From NCBI GenBank assembly GCA_964504135.1, contig CAZDCW010000006.1, forward strand, positions 1 to 44,708: a stretch of 44,708 nt of DNA, given 5' to 3'. The position numbers were made by a program, and so were the translations under genes. Under the pieces are notes generated by a model. It worked only from the letters and a program-made list of their open reading frames with translations. It searched no databases and had not been told where the DNA came from. The stretch comes from JACPTG01 sp964504135. GTDB taxonomy: Archaea; Nanobdellota; Nanobdellia; Woesearchaeales; UBA10216. How positions within the stretch are numbered: the stretch's first letter is position 1; each line of letters opens with the position of its first letter. Shown here in pieces: positions 1-7,317 of this stretch.

Positions 1-74
1 CCAAATGCTTCACCCACAACATGGCAATGAGGTGCTAAATGCTAAACTTTGAACAAAGCCGGTACTGAGAAAGA

Positions 75-85
75 TTTTTAAAATA
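75..85 (+). promoter_or_regulatory. TATA box of the lipoprotein gene
   Basis: An A/T run TTTTTAAAATA lies 20-30 bases before the GTG at 105, the usual spacing for a leaderless archaeal transcript. No ribosome site is visible before the GTG. Confidence 0.5.
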
Positions 86-104
86 CGCGCTCATAGCCCT
101 TCCT

Positions 105-809
105 GTGAAGGTTGCATATATTCTTATAGTTATTCTGGGAATTGCACTGGCTGGATGCGGCAGTGCAGAGGCTCCTGAGCGGCCGCTTACAGAGGAGCCC
201 CCTCAGGCAGAAACACCACCTCAGCAGGAACAGCCGGCACCACAGCCTACGCCGCCCGCAGAGCAGCCTCCAGCCCAGGCAGCAGGCATAGACGCTGCAT
301 CAAAAGAAGTCCTTGACAAAAGAAGCAAGGTCAAAAGCTACCGATACTATTACTACGGCCCTCCAAACGACGCCAAAGGCCTGGACATAAGCAGGCAGGG
401 GAGCAAAGTGAAGATAACCCTTGACCAGGGCGTAAAACTGTCAGGAGAGACATATTATGACACAGCCTATCTGGACCTTTCTGCGAAGAAGGCAGAGGCT
501 TACTGCGACCGGCTTCAGGGATGCACAACAGGAGGCCCTTACGGGATAGACTACAACCTGTACCTGAGGCCATTTCCTGACGAGTTCGTGGAAGGCATCG
601 CCTCAGCAAAAGCAATAGGGGAAGAAGTGCTGGAAGGAAGGAAAGTTCTTGTAATCGAATACGCCACTTCTGACAGGAAGAAGGGCAAAATGTGGGCAGA
701 CAAGACATACGGGCTGCCGCTGAAGGTGATAATGGCTGATGTTGAGTACGAGTACAGGTCAGCGCAGTTCAATACAATAACAGAGCAGGAAGTGACGCAC
801 CTGCCATGA
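105..809 (+). CDS. predicted lipoprotein, LolA-like fold
   Basis: A secreted, membrane-anchored protein of 234 residues. Residues 1-17 form a short signal peptide ending in a lipobox LAGC with the lipidated cysteine at 18. Residues 19-62 are a Pro/Glu/Gln-rich linker, typical of a flexible tether on the outer face of the membrane. The rest (about 65-234) is predicted beta-rich, with many Tyr and alternating hydrophobic residues and a Cys pair (YCDRLQGC). It resembles LolA/LolB-like lipoproteins seen in archaea, but this is a fold-level impression and no ligand can be named. The start is GTG, chosen because the signal peptide follows immediately and a TATA box lies about 25 bases upstream. It is a single transcription unit, followed by a dispersed repeat at 849-1005. 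Confidence 0.75.
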   Translation: MKVAYILIVILGIALAGCGSAEAPERPLTEEPPQAETPPQQEQPAPQPTPPAEQPPAQAAGIDAASKEVLDKRSKVKSYRYYYYGPPNDAKGLDISRQGSKVKITLDQGVKLSGETYYDTAYLDLSAKKAEAYCDRLQGCTTGGPYGIDYNLYLRPFPDEFVEGIASAKAIGEEVLEGRKVLVIEYATSDRKKGKMWADKTYGLPLKVIMADVEYEYRSAQFNTITEQEVTHLP

Positions 810-848
810 AATTCTGATAAATAATAACCGGACCTATAATTACTAGTT

Positions 849-1005
849 GTAGGCTGTTCCTGCTTTGTTTCGAATTCTCCCTTCGGGGATTGACAGATGT
901 ACTGCTTGGCCTCGTTCACTGATTGCAATGTTCACCGCCACCTGAATACGTATTGCCTTTGTAATGGTCTAATTTGTACCGTTCACGAAGAGTCAGCCCG
1001 CTGCC
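849..1005 (+). repeat. dispersed MITE-like repeat, copy R1
   Basis: The left end is GTAGGCTGTTCCTG and the right end ACGAAGAGTCAGCCCGCTGCC shortened to its inverted core. The interior contains the hairpin TCCC-TTCG-GGGA (878-889) and the block GATTGCAATGTTCACCGCCA, both matched in the copies at 13719-13880 and 44376-44544. The inverted ends are more worn than in R4. It fills the gap between the lipoprotein gene and the unknown gene at 1109, and no gene is visible inside it. Confidence 0.75.
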
Positions 1006-1060
1006 AGGAATAAATGCGGCAATGCCCGGAGCTTCCACAGTCTGCCAAGCGGGCGACAAA

Positions 1061-1070
1061 CTTTTTATAT
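1061..1070 (+). promoter_or_regulatory. TATA box of the two-gene unknown operon
   Basis: CTTTTTATAT begins just past repeat R1. A start about 25 bases downstream (near 1088) would leave a leader of about 20 bases before the ATG at 1109. This supports 1109 over an upstream start that would be encoded by the repeat. Confidence 0.45.
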
Positions 1071-1108
1071 CGGCTAGCTACTCTAAAGTTATTACTATTG
1101 ACAGTGTT

Positions 1109-1489
1109 ATGCTGGGGGCGGTAAGGCACCATCTGATGGGAAAGGTCGGGCTCGCCACAGCAGTGCACAGCGAAATTGAGTTCACCCAACGCCCTTTGGA
1201 CCATGTTTATTCGGAGGATGGCAAGACTCTGGGTGCAAGCATAGATTCGGAGAAGGAGAGATTTTTGCAGGAATGCGGAGAGATGCTTGGCGACCCTGTC
1301 CCAGTCAGGTATGCCCACAGGGAAGGCTATAGCCTGACACCTCAAGACAGAGGCTTTCTTACAGGGTTGCACCGAATGGCTGAGAGGACAAACTGGAGAG
1401 TGGCTGAAGAGGTAAAAAATCTGGCCGCATTTATAGATGAATATGCCCCTCATGGCGGATTAAGGGAGGGATTCCATGGCCTTGGATGA
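1109..1489 (+). CDS. hypothetical protein, first of a coupled pair
   Basis: I do not recognise this 126-residue protein. The frame is open further upstream to 974, but those residues would be encoded by the right end of repeat R1 and would precede the likely promoter at 1061-1070, so I place the start at the ATG at 1109. It is soluble and charged, with an acidic middle (residues about 35-60) and a helical C-terminal half containing HRMAERTNWRVAEEVKNLAA. No membrane segment or metal motif stands out. Its end overlaps the next gene by 14 bases, so the two are translated together and probably work together. Function unknown. Confidence 0.55.
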   Translation: MLGAVRHHLMGKVGLATAVHSEIEFTQRPLDHVYSEDGKTLGASIDSEKERFLQECGEMLGDPVPVRYAHREGYSLTPQDRGFLTGLHRMAERTNWRVAEEVKNLAAFIDEYAPHGGLREGFHGLG

Positions 1490-1859
1490 GAAAATTCCAA
1501 CAGTAAACTGGCCAACAGAATCAGGGGATTACAAAGTGGTGCAATTAGACATCGGCGGCCAGCCGTGTTTACGGTTTGCCCAGAATCCTTGGGAAACTCA
1601 CGGTAACATACTAAGTTTTCTTGCCGAAGAATTTGGACAGGCGGTTCCTACAATGCAGATTGGTACGGAAAAAGGCGAAGATGAAATCCCAGCATTAAAA
1701 TCAGAATGGTATAAGGTTCTCGGAATGGGACGGTCAAGCATAAATGTATATGAAAAAACCGCTTCTTTCCATGGGCAAAGTGATGGTTACAGCATAACAA
1801 TCAACAGAAGGCAACTGGATTTAATCAGGCCTCTAACACCGGACTGGCAGCTGGAATAA
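1476..1859 (+). CDS. hypothetical protein, second of a coupled pair
   Basis: A 127-residue protein of unknown function that overlaps the previous gene by 14 bases in another frame. It is predicted alpha/beta, with motifs such as DIGGQPCLRFAQNPWETHG near residues 25-43 and a hydrophilic C terminus ending in TPDWQLE. It has no signal peptide or membrane helix. Its sequence looks richer in A/T than the neighbouring valS and lipoprotein genes, which together with the flanking repeat suggests an accessory pair. I cannot name a family. A two-component small-protein system (for example toxin-antitoxin-like or a protein with its partner) is possible but unsupported. Confidence 0.6.
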   Translation: MALDEKIPTVNWPTESGDYKVVQLDIGGQPCLRFAQNPWETHGNILSFLAEEFGQAVPTMQIGTEKGEDEIPALKSEWYKVLGMGRSSINVYEKTASFHGQSDGYSITINRRQLDLIRPLTPDWQLE

Positions 1860-1870
1860 TCCTTTGCACA

Positions 1871-1880
1871 ATATTTAAAA
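1871..1880 (+). promoter_or_regulatory. TATA box of valS
   Basis: ATATTTAAAA lies 26-35 bases before the ATG at 1906, consistent with a leaderless valS mRNA. Confidence 0.5.
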
Positions 1881-1905
1881 AACAGGCTTAAGGACCATCA
1901 GGCTG

Positions 1906-4284
1906 ATGGGCGTTCTTGAAAAGGGCTGGACAAAGGAGTCTGAGGAAAAGGCATGGAAGGAATGGGCTGAAAAAGAGCCTTACCACTTTTCCCGGCAGCA
2001 GGGCAATGAAATCTATTCAATAGACACCCCTCCGCCATACCTAAACACGCCAATACACATGGGGCATGCGGCCACGTACGCCATAATGGACATGATAGCC
2101 AGATACCAGAGAATGAAGGGAAAGAAAGTGCTCTTCCCGCTAGGCCTTGACAACAACGGCCTTCCAATCGAAATGGCTGCTGAAAAAAAATTTGGCGTAA
2201 AGCTCCAGGACACTCCCAGGCAGAAATTCCTGGAGATGTGCAGGAAGGTGCTTGAGGAGTCAGGGCAAACATCCATGACCTCCTTCCAAAGGCTTGGCAT
2301 AGGGTTTAACTCATGGAAAAAGGGGACAGGAACAGGGGAAATATATGAGACAGACAGCCCTGACTACAGGGCAATGACGCAAGGCACATTCATAGACCTC
2401 TGGAACAAGGGACTAATCTACGAGGATGAAAGGCTTAACAATTACTGCCCGGGGTGCCAGACAACACTGGCAGACTCAGAAGTTGAACGAAAGGAAACCG
2501 CGGGATTCCTGAATTACGTGAGGTTCAAAATCAAGCAGACAGGGGAAGATGCGGTTATAGCCACAACAAGGCCTGAACTGCTGTGCACAGCCGCAGTGGT
2601 AATCTACAATCCCCTTGACACGAGATACAGGCACCTGAACGGCAAGACAGCCATAGTGCCGATATTCAACAGGGAAATACCAATAATAGAAGATGAGGAG
2701 GCAAACCCTGAATTCGGGACAGGGCTGGTATACATGAGCGCCTCGGCAGGAGACCAGGACGCGATACGATTCCTAAGGAAAAGAAACATCAAGCCAATAA
2801 TGGCAGTCGGCAGGGACGGGCTCATGCTGGAGATAGCAGGGCAGCTCCAGGGAATGCCCAGCAAAAAGGCAAGGGAAAAAATAACAGGGATGCTCAGGGA
2901 AAAAGGGCTGCTGGAAAAGCAGGAGAACTACACGCACAACGTGCCGATCTGCGAGCGAAGCAAGCACGAGATTGAGTTTGTAGCCATGAAGGAATTCTAC
3001 GTCAGGCAGGTGAAGTTCAAGGCAAAGCTCAGGACACTCGCAGGAAAGCTAAGATTCCATGCGCCGGCAAGCAGGCAGATTTTATTTGATTGGATAGATT
3101 CCATAACCATAGACTGGCCCGTATCAAGAAGAAGGTACTATGCAACAGAAGTACCCCTATGGTACTGCCTGAAGTGCAGCGAGACAATAGTTCCTGAAAA
3201 GGGAAAATACTACCAGCCCTGGCGCGAGCCGCCACCAGTGAAAAGCTGCAAATGCGGAAGCACAGAATTCACAGGCGATGAAAGAGTCCTGGATACATGG
3301 TTCGACAGCTCAAACACGCCACTTTACATTTTGAAGTACGAGGCTGACCCTAAATTCTTCGGGGAAAACACGCCCTGCTCAATAAGGCCGCAGGGCAAGG
3401 AAATTGTCAGGACATGGCTGTACTACACCCTGCTCAAGTGCTACCTCCTCACAGGAAAGCTGATTTTCAGGGAGGCGTGGATACACTATCACATTGTGGA
3501 TGAGAAGGGAAAGAAAATGTCAAAGTCAAAAGGCAACGTCATAGACCCGCAGGAAATACTGAACAAGTATGGGGCAGAACCGCTGAGGCTGTGGTGCGCA
3601 ATGGAAGGAAACCTTGACAGCCAGGACTTCAGGTGCTCATTCGAAAGGATAGAGGGAGCGGGGAAGACCATAATCAAGCTGTGGAATGTCGCCAGGTTCA
3701 TCAGCTCATTCCCAAAGCCCAGCGAGGAAGTCCAACTCCAGCCGCTTGACCAGTGGATAAACTCTGAAATTGACAGGATTGCAGAATACGCAGACATGCA
3801 ATACAGCCAATACGACTTCCACAACCCTGCCACAATGATAAGGCACTTCATATGGGAGACTTTTGCATCGCACTACATGGAGCTGGTCAAGAACAGGGCA
3901 TACAACAACGAAGGCAAATTTACGCCACAGGAACAGCAGGCTGCAATAGGCACCCTGTACAACTGCCTTGAAAAAGTATGCCTGCTGCTTGCACCAATAA
4001 ACCCGATGATAACGTACACGATATACAAACAGGCAACAGGAAAGGATGTTCACTTTGAACCATTCCCCAAGCCGCCAAAGCCAAGGCACAAAATGAGCAC
4101 AGATGCAATAACCGGGGCGAACAGCGCAATATGGAAGGCGAAGAAAGACAAAGGACTGAGCCTAAAGGCAGAAGTGCCCAAGGCGACAATACCAAAGAAC
4201 CTAAAGCCAATAGCAAGGGACTTTATCTTGACTCACAACATAAGGGAAGTGAAGTGGGGAGAGGAACTGAAGGTGGAGTTCTAG
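1906..4284 (+). CDS. valS: valyl-tRNA synthetase
   Basis: Attaches valine to tRNA-Val in the cytoplasm. The class I signatures are clear: TPPPYLNTPIHMGHA (HIGH-type motif, about residues 36-50), then PLGLDNNGLPIE, the editing-domain segment with TTRPELL (about 223), zinc-ribbon cysteines (YCPGCQ near 185, WYCLKC and CKCGS near 425-450), and KKMSKSKGNVIDP around 535-545. A helical anticodon-binding domain follows. At 792 residues it is somewhat shorter than bacterial ValRS and lacks the long C-terminal coiled coil, as in archaeal enzymes. It is monocistronic, with the start set by the TATA box at 1871-1880. The LNTPIHMGH context and the substrate pocket sequence favour Val over Ile or Leu. Confidence 0.95.
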   Translation: MGVLEKGWTKESEEKAWKEWAEKEPYHFSRQQGNEIYSIDTPPPYLNTPIHMGHAATYAIMDMIARYQRMKGKKVLFPLGLDNNGLPIEMAAEKKFGVKLQDTPRQKFLEMCRKVLEESGQTSMTSFQRLGIGFNSWKKGTGTGEIYETDSPDYRAMTQGTFIDLWNKGLIYEDERLNNYCPGCQTTLADSEVERKETAGFLNYVRFKIKQTGEDAVIATTRPELLCTAAVVIYNPLDTRYRHLNGKTAIVPIFNREIPIIEDEEANPEFGTGLVYMSASAGDQDAIRFLRKRNIKPIMAVGRDGLMLEIAGQLQGMPSKKAREKITGMLREKGLLEKQENYTHNVPICERSKHEIEFVAMKEFYVRQVKFKAKLRTLAGKLRFHAPASRQILFDWIDSITIDWPVSRRRYYATEVPLWYCLKCSETIVPEKGKYYQPWREPPPVKSCKCGSTEFTGDERVLDTWFDSSNTPLYILKYEADPKFFGENTPCSIRPQGKEIVRTWLYYTLLKCYLLTGKLIFREAWIHYHIVDEKGKKMSKSKGNVIDPQEILNKYGAEPLRLWCAMEGNLDSQDFRCSFERIEGAGKTIIKLWNVARFISSFPKPSEEVQLQPLDQWINSEIDRIAEYADMQYSQYDFHNPATMIRHFIWETFASHYMELVKNRAYNNEGKFTPQEQQAAIGTLYNCLEKVCLLLAPINPMITYTIYKQATGKDVHFEPFPKPPKPRHKMSTDAITGANSAIWKAKKDKGLSLKAEVPKATIPKNLKPIARDFILTHNIREVKWGEELKVEF

Positions 4285-4305
4285 CGAAGGCACTCTTTTT
4301 GAAAA

Positions 4306-4638
4306 TCAGCGCCTTCCTGAATACCCTTCAAACTCATCCAGCTGCCTGTTAGTGCCCATGATGAGGAGGCTTCCAGGCCTGATTTTTGCCTTGAAGGGGA
4401 TTTCCAGCGTGTAGCGGCGGCCCTTTGAACCTCGCGCAGCCATGACAACAATTCCAGTGTCACGGACAATCTCAAGCTTTGACTTCCTTGTCAGCGGGCT
4501 TCGCGGCCTCACCCTGAACTCCTGCAAAAGAAGGCGCTCTGAACGGGCGACGCTGCCAAAAAGCCTCAAAGTGGCCTTGCCAAAGTCAGGCATGCCAAGA
4601 AGGTCTTCCTTAAGCCTCGCTAAGTGACTCTTCTCCAT
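4306..4638 (-). CDS. RCK_C (TrkA-C)-like domain protein
   Basis: A 110-residue protein whose start overlaps the 3' end of cysS by 19 bases, so it is translated from the cysS mRNA. Residues about 40-105 look like an RCK_C/TrkA-C domain: VRPRSPLTRKSKLEIV, a beta segment GIVVMAARG, and a closing PGSLLIMGTNRQLDEFE. This matches the usual pattern of 'SPL-GKTL', 'vvai-R' and 'pGD-LlvlG'. In known proteins RCK_C is the ligand-sensing part of potassium channels and transporters and in several bacteria binds cyclic di-AMP. Here it stands alone without a RCK_N or membrane part. The assignment rests on pattern only. A cyclic di-AMP synthase gene lies 12 kb away. Confidence 0.55.
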   Translation of the reverse strand: MEKSHLARLKEDLLGMPDFGKATLRLFGSVARSERLLLQEFRVRPRSPLTRKSKLEIVRDTGIVVMAARGSKGRRYTLEIPFKAKIRPGSLLIMGTNRQLDEFEGYSGRR

Positions 4639-6020
4639 CTCACTCCTGATTTCGTATCCTCTAATATAATATTCTTTTGCTTCAGTACCTCACGTATCCT
4701 GTCAGCCTCCCTCCAATCGCCGGCCTTCCTGGCAGCTTCCCTCTTATCTATGAGGGCTTTTACATCAGTGGGAATCTCCTCTTCAACGTAGCCCATCACG
4801 CCGAGCACTGAGTCAAACTTTTCCATAACCCCGATGACCTGGGCAGCGGATTCCTTGTCCAGTCTGCCAGCAGCCAAGAGCCTGTTCACATCATGCACGT
4901 ACTCATGGACAGCTGCAAGCGCAGGGGAGATTTCAAGGTCATCGTCCAACGCCTGCTCAAATCCTTCCAGGGCCTTTGCGCCCAACTTCGGGACAGCCTC
5001 CCTGTCTGCTGATGCTGAACCTGAAACCTCCCTTAGCCGCCTAATAAAGTCAACTAGGGAGTCAACAGTCCTCTCAGCAGCCTTCACCTCATCAAAAGTG
5101 AAGTTAAGCTGCTGCCTGTAATGGGTTGAAAGCAGAAGGTACCTGATTGCCATCGGGCTGCTGCCCCTCTGAAGCACGTCCCTGAGAGTGTAGAAGTTGC
5201 CAAGGGACTTGGACATCTTCTTCCCGTCCACAACAAGATGGGCACAGTGAAGCCAGAAATTGACGAATTTTCTGCCTTCTGCACCCTCTGACTGGGCAAT
5301 CTCGTTCTCATGGTGGGGGAAGATAAGGTCAACTCCCCCTGTGTGCATGTCAAACGGCTGGCCAAGGTACTTTGTGGACATGGCGCTGCACTCTATATGC
5401 CATCCTGGCCTGCCCTTTCCAATCTCAGTCTCCCAGAAAACATCGCCATCTTCCTTGTCCCAGAACTTCCACAATGCAAAGTCCTGCACGCTCTCCTTGT
5501 CATACTCATCCCTGCTGACCCTGGCGCCCTCGATAAGTTGTGTCTTCTCAAGCAGCGCAAGCCTGCCATAGCCGTCAAACTTCTTGATTGCGAAATAAAT
5601 GCCATCAGACGTCTGGTAAGCCACACCATTGGCAAGCAGCTTTTTGATTATCCCTACCATTTCAGGAATATGCCCAGTGGCCTTTGGATAGACGTCAGCA
5701 GGCTGTATGTTCAAAGTTTTTACGTCTTCAAAAAAGAACTTAGAGTACCTCTCTGTAAACTCCTTCAGCGAGACCCCCTCAGCCACAGCGCCCATGATGG
5801 TCTTGTCATCCACATCAGTCAGGTTCATGACATGGCGGACAGAATAGCCCTTGTACCTCAGGTACCGCTTCAGGAGGTCTCCAAATACGTAAGCCCTGAA
5901 GTTCCCTATGTGGGCGTAATTATAAACTGTCGGGCCGCATGTATATAGGGTGACGTGACCTTTACGGATTGAGTGGAACTCCTCCTTCTTTCTTGTCAGG
6001 GTGTTGTAAAAAGCGAGCAT
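4620..6020 (-). CDS. cysS: cysteinyl-tRNA synthetase
   Basis: Charges tRNA-Cys. At 466 residues it is of normal length for a monomeric CysRS. Visible are YTCGPTVYNYAHIGNFRAYV (zinc Cys28 and the HIGH-type motif), the further zinc ligands in WHIECSAM and HHENEIAQSEG, and KMSKSLGNF near residue 267. A helical DALR-type domain follows at about 310-400. The ATG at 6020 lies about 25 bases from a TATA box at 6041-6050, which supports a leaderless start. It is the first gene of an operon with the RCK_C-like gene. The presence of CysRS means that tRNA-Cys charging need not go through the SepRS/SepCysS route used by methanogens. Confidence 0.95.
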   Translation of the reverse strand: MLAFYNTLTRKKEEFHSIRKGHVTLYTCGPTVYNYAHIGNFRAYVFGDLLKRYLRYKGYSVRHVMNLTDVDDKTIMGAVAEGVSLKEFTERYSKFFFEDVKTLNIQPADVYPKATGHIPEMVGIIKKLLANGVAYQTSDGIYFAIKKFDGYGRLALLEKTQLIEGARVSRDEYDKESVQDFALWKFWDKEDGDVFWETEIGKGRPGWHIECSAMSTKYLGQPFDMHTGGVDLIFPHHENEIAQSEGAEGRKFVNFWLHCAHLVVDGKKMSKSLGNFYTLRDVLQRGSSPMAIRYLLLSTHYRQQLNFTFDEVKAAERTVDSLVDFIRRLREVSGSASADREAVPKLGAKALEGFEQALDDDLEISPALAAVHEYVHDVNRLLAAGRLDKESAAQVIGVMEKFDSVLGVMGYVEEEIPTDVKALIDKREAARKAGDWREADRIREVLKQKNIILEDTKSGVRWRRVT

Positions 6021-6040
6021 ACAGGCAGGCTAAAGCCAGG

Positions 6041-6050
6041 GTATAAATTT
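6041..6050 (-). promoter_or_regulatory. TATA box of cysS
   Basis: On the minus strand this reads AAATTTATAC, 21-30 bases before the cysS ATG. It sits in the short gap after the stop of the membrane-anchored gene. Confidence 0.5.
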
Positions 6051-6079
6051 GTTGCGGCAGGGTGCAGATGTGTTCATGC

Positions 6080-6664
6080 CTACCCATACCTCTTCGCATA
6101 GTCGCTTACTTTCGCTATAAATTCTTCAAGCTCCTCCCCTGAGTAGTTGCCGTAAGCAACCAGCAGCTTGTCATGGTTCTTTGGAACGTAGTTGTCAAGC
6201 TCATAGTTGCGCTCGCCATTCACAAACAGTGCGAGTTCCTTTCCGCTGCCGCTGCAGTAACTCCTGCCATCGGCCACGAGGCAGTTGCTTGTGAAACGCA
6301 TTCCGATTGAACTGAAGAAATGGCCCAAGGTAACCCCTTTAGCTTCTATGTGAATGACCTTTCCGCCGTCATCAGGCTTGTCCAGGTGAAGGTGTACAAA
6401 GGCATTCTTAACGTCAAACTCAGGCCTGGAAAAGCCCATTTCCTTTCCATCCACCAAAACCAGGAAATCAGTATGGATGTGAACGTCATTAAGCCGACCC
6501 TCCAACCCGGCAAGCGTGGTAAGGTGGTCGGCAATCCCTGCCATAGCCCTGGACTGGCTTGCCGCTGAAGACAGGCTGGAGTTGGAAACGAAGAGGAAAG
6601 CCGAGGCAACGATAAGAACCAGCGACAGCAATCCAAGCGCAATGGCAACAAACCTGTAATTCAT
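6080..6664 (-). CDS. membrane-anchored conserved protein with HIH/HLHLD motifs
   Basis: A 194-residue protein with one N-terminal membrane helix (about residues 4-26) followed by an outside-facing domain. That domain has a first His motif DVHIHTDFLVLVDG, then AFVHLHLDKPDDG and KVIHIEAKGVTLGHFF, two cysteines (NCLVADGRSYC) that could form a disulfide, and LALFVNGERNYELDNYVPK. This pattern is familiar from uncharacterised proteins common in DPANN archaea. The histidines could bind a metal, but the function is unknown. Two ATGs are possible. The one at 6664 is preferred because AGGAGG inside the fibrillarin tail lies 8 bases before it, while the ATG at 6670 would be only 2 bases away. It is the last gene of the nop5-fibrillarin operon. 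Confidence 0.75.
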   Translation of the reverse strand: MNYRFVAIALGLLSLVLIVASAFLFVSNSSLSSAASQSRAMAGIADHLTTLAGLEGRLNDVHIHTDFLVLVDGKEMGFSRPEFDVKNAFVHLHLDKPDDGGKVIHIEAKGVTLGHFFSSIGMRFTSNCLVADGRSYCSGSGKELALFVNGERNYELDNYVPKNHDKLLVAYGNYSGEELEEFIAKVSDYAKRYG

Positions 6665-6666
6665 TT

Positions 6667-7317
6667 TCATTTCCTCCTGCACAAGAACATGCAATGGTCT
6701 TTCTGGTATGGCTCAAGGAGCCTGCTGTCTATGACCCTGAGCTCGGCCTCAAGCGCCTTCCTTACTTCCGCGAAAATCTTTTTCGGCTCCCTCACAGAGT
6801 CGATGCTCCTTGACTTTACTGCAATGCAGGCAGTGCCGCCCTTCCTCAGGAAAAGCGATATGTTCCTCAGGAATATTTTAACCTGATGCCTCTGCGCAAT
6901 GTCCTGGTAAACAAAGTCAGCAGCCGAAACCAGGTGATAATAAGATTCCGGCCTTGAGGCATCAGCCAAAATAACAGCCATGTTCGGCCTGGCCTCTGCA
7001 ACAAAGACAAGGTCCCTTACAACCCTTGGCGCAAAGTCAATGGCAAAAACAAAGCCGTCCCTCACAACATCTGAAACATACGAGACTGTATAGCCGTGGG
7101 CTGAGCCCAGGTAAAGCACTTTTGAGCCTGCGTTGAGTTCAGGCTTCATTCCCTTAAGGATAACTGTCGCCAGCTTGCTCGAGCGCGGGTCCCAGTTCCT
7201 GTACTCAACCCCTTCATGCATCACCAGCTGCTCATCGAAGTGCCTCACGCCTTTGGCGAGATTCCGGGTGTACAGCTTTTTTCCTTCAAGGAAAACCCCC
7301 GGAAGGATCTCTTTCAT
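6667..7317 (-). CDS. flpA: fibrillarin, box C/D RNA 2'-O-methyltransferase
   Basis: The SAM-dependent methyltransferase of the archaeal box C/D ribonucleoprotein. With Nop5 and L7Ae it 2'-O-methylates rRNA and tRNA at guide-selected sites. The 216 residues include the short N-terminal beta domain (ending near RNWDPRSSKLATVIL), the SAM site KVLYLGSAHGYTVSYVSDVV, the acidic DFAPR and LADASRPESY segments, and QDIAQRHQVKIFLRN near residue 145. The C terminus ends in CMFLCRRK, whose AGGAGG codons also form the ribosome site of the next gene. Its start overlaps nop5 by 4 bases, so expression is coupled. Confidence 0.95.
   Translation of the reverse strand: MKEILPGVFLEGKKLYTRNLAKGVRHFDEQLVMHEGVEYRNWDPRSSKLATVILKGMKPELNAGSKVLYLGSAHGYTVSYVSDVVRDGFVFAIDFAPRVVRDLVFVAEARPNMAVILADASRPESYYHLVSAADFVYQDIAQRHQVKIFLRNISLFLRKGGTACIAVKSRSIDSVREPKKIFAEVRKALEAELRVIDSRLLEPYQKDHCMFLCRRK

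Noticed and set aside
1..104. Possible end of an upstream gene in the first 100 bases
   Set aside because: No frame long enough to judge; only the promoter of the lipoprotein gene can be supported.
865..890. TTTCGAATTC in repeat R1 as a tRNA T-arm
   Set aside because: No acceptor, anticodon or D-arm can be drawn around it, and the same region in R2 and R4 lacks the T-loop sequence. I found no tRNA elsewhere in the window.
849..1005. Repeat as an integron attC site or CRISPR unit
   Set aside because: The ends do not show the attC core pattern (GTTRRRY), the copies are far apart between unrelated genes, and there is no integrase, cas gene or regular spacing.
974..1108. Upstream extension of the unknown gene at 1109
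   Set aside because: The codons would be encoded by the right end of repeat R1 and lie before the likely promoter at 1061-1070.
5310..5948. Plus-strand open frame (212 codons) opposite cysS
   Set aside because: cysS signatures are complete on the other strand and no family resemblance is seen in this frame.
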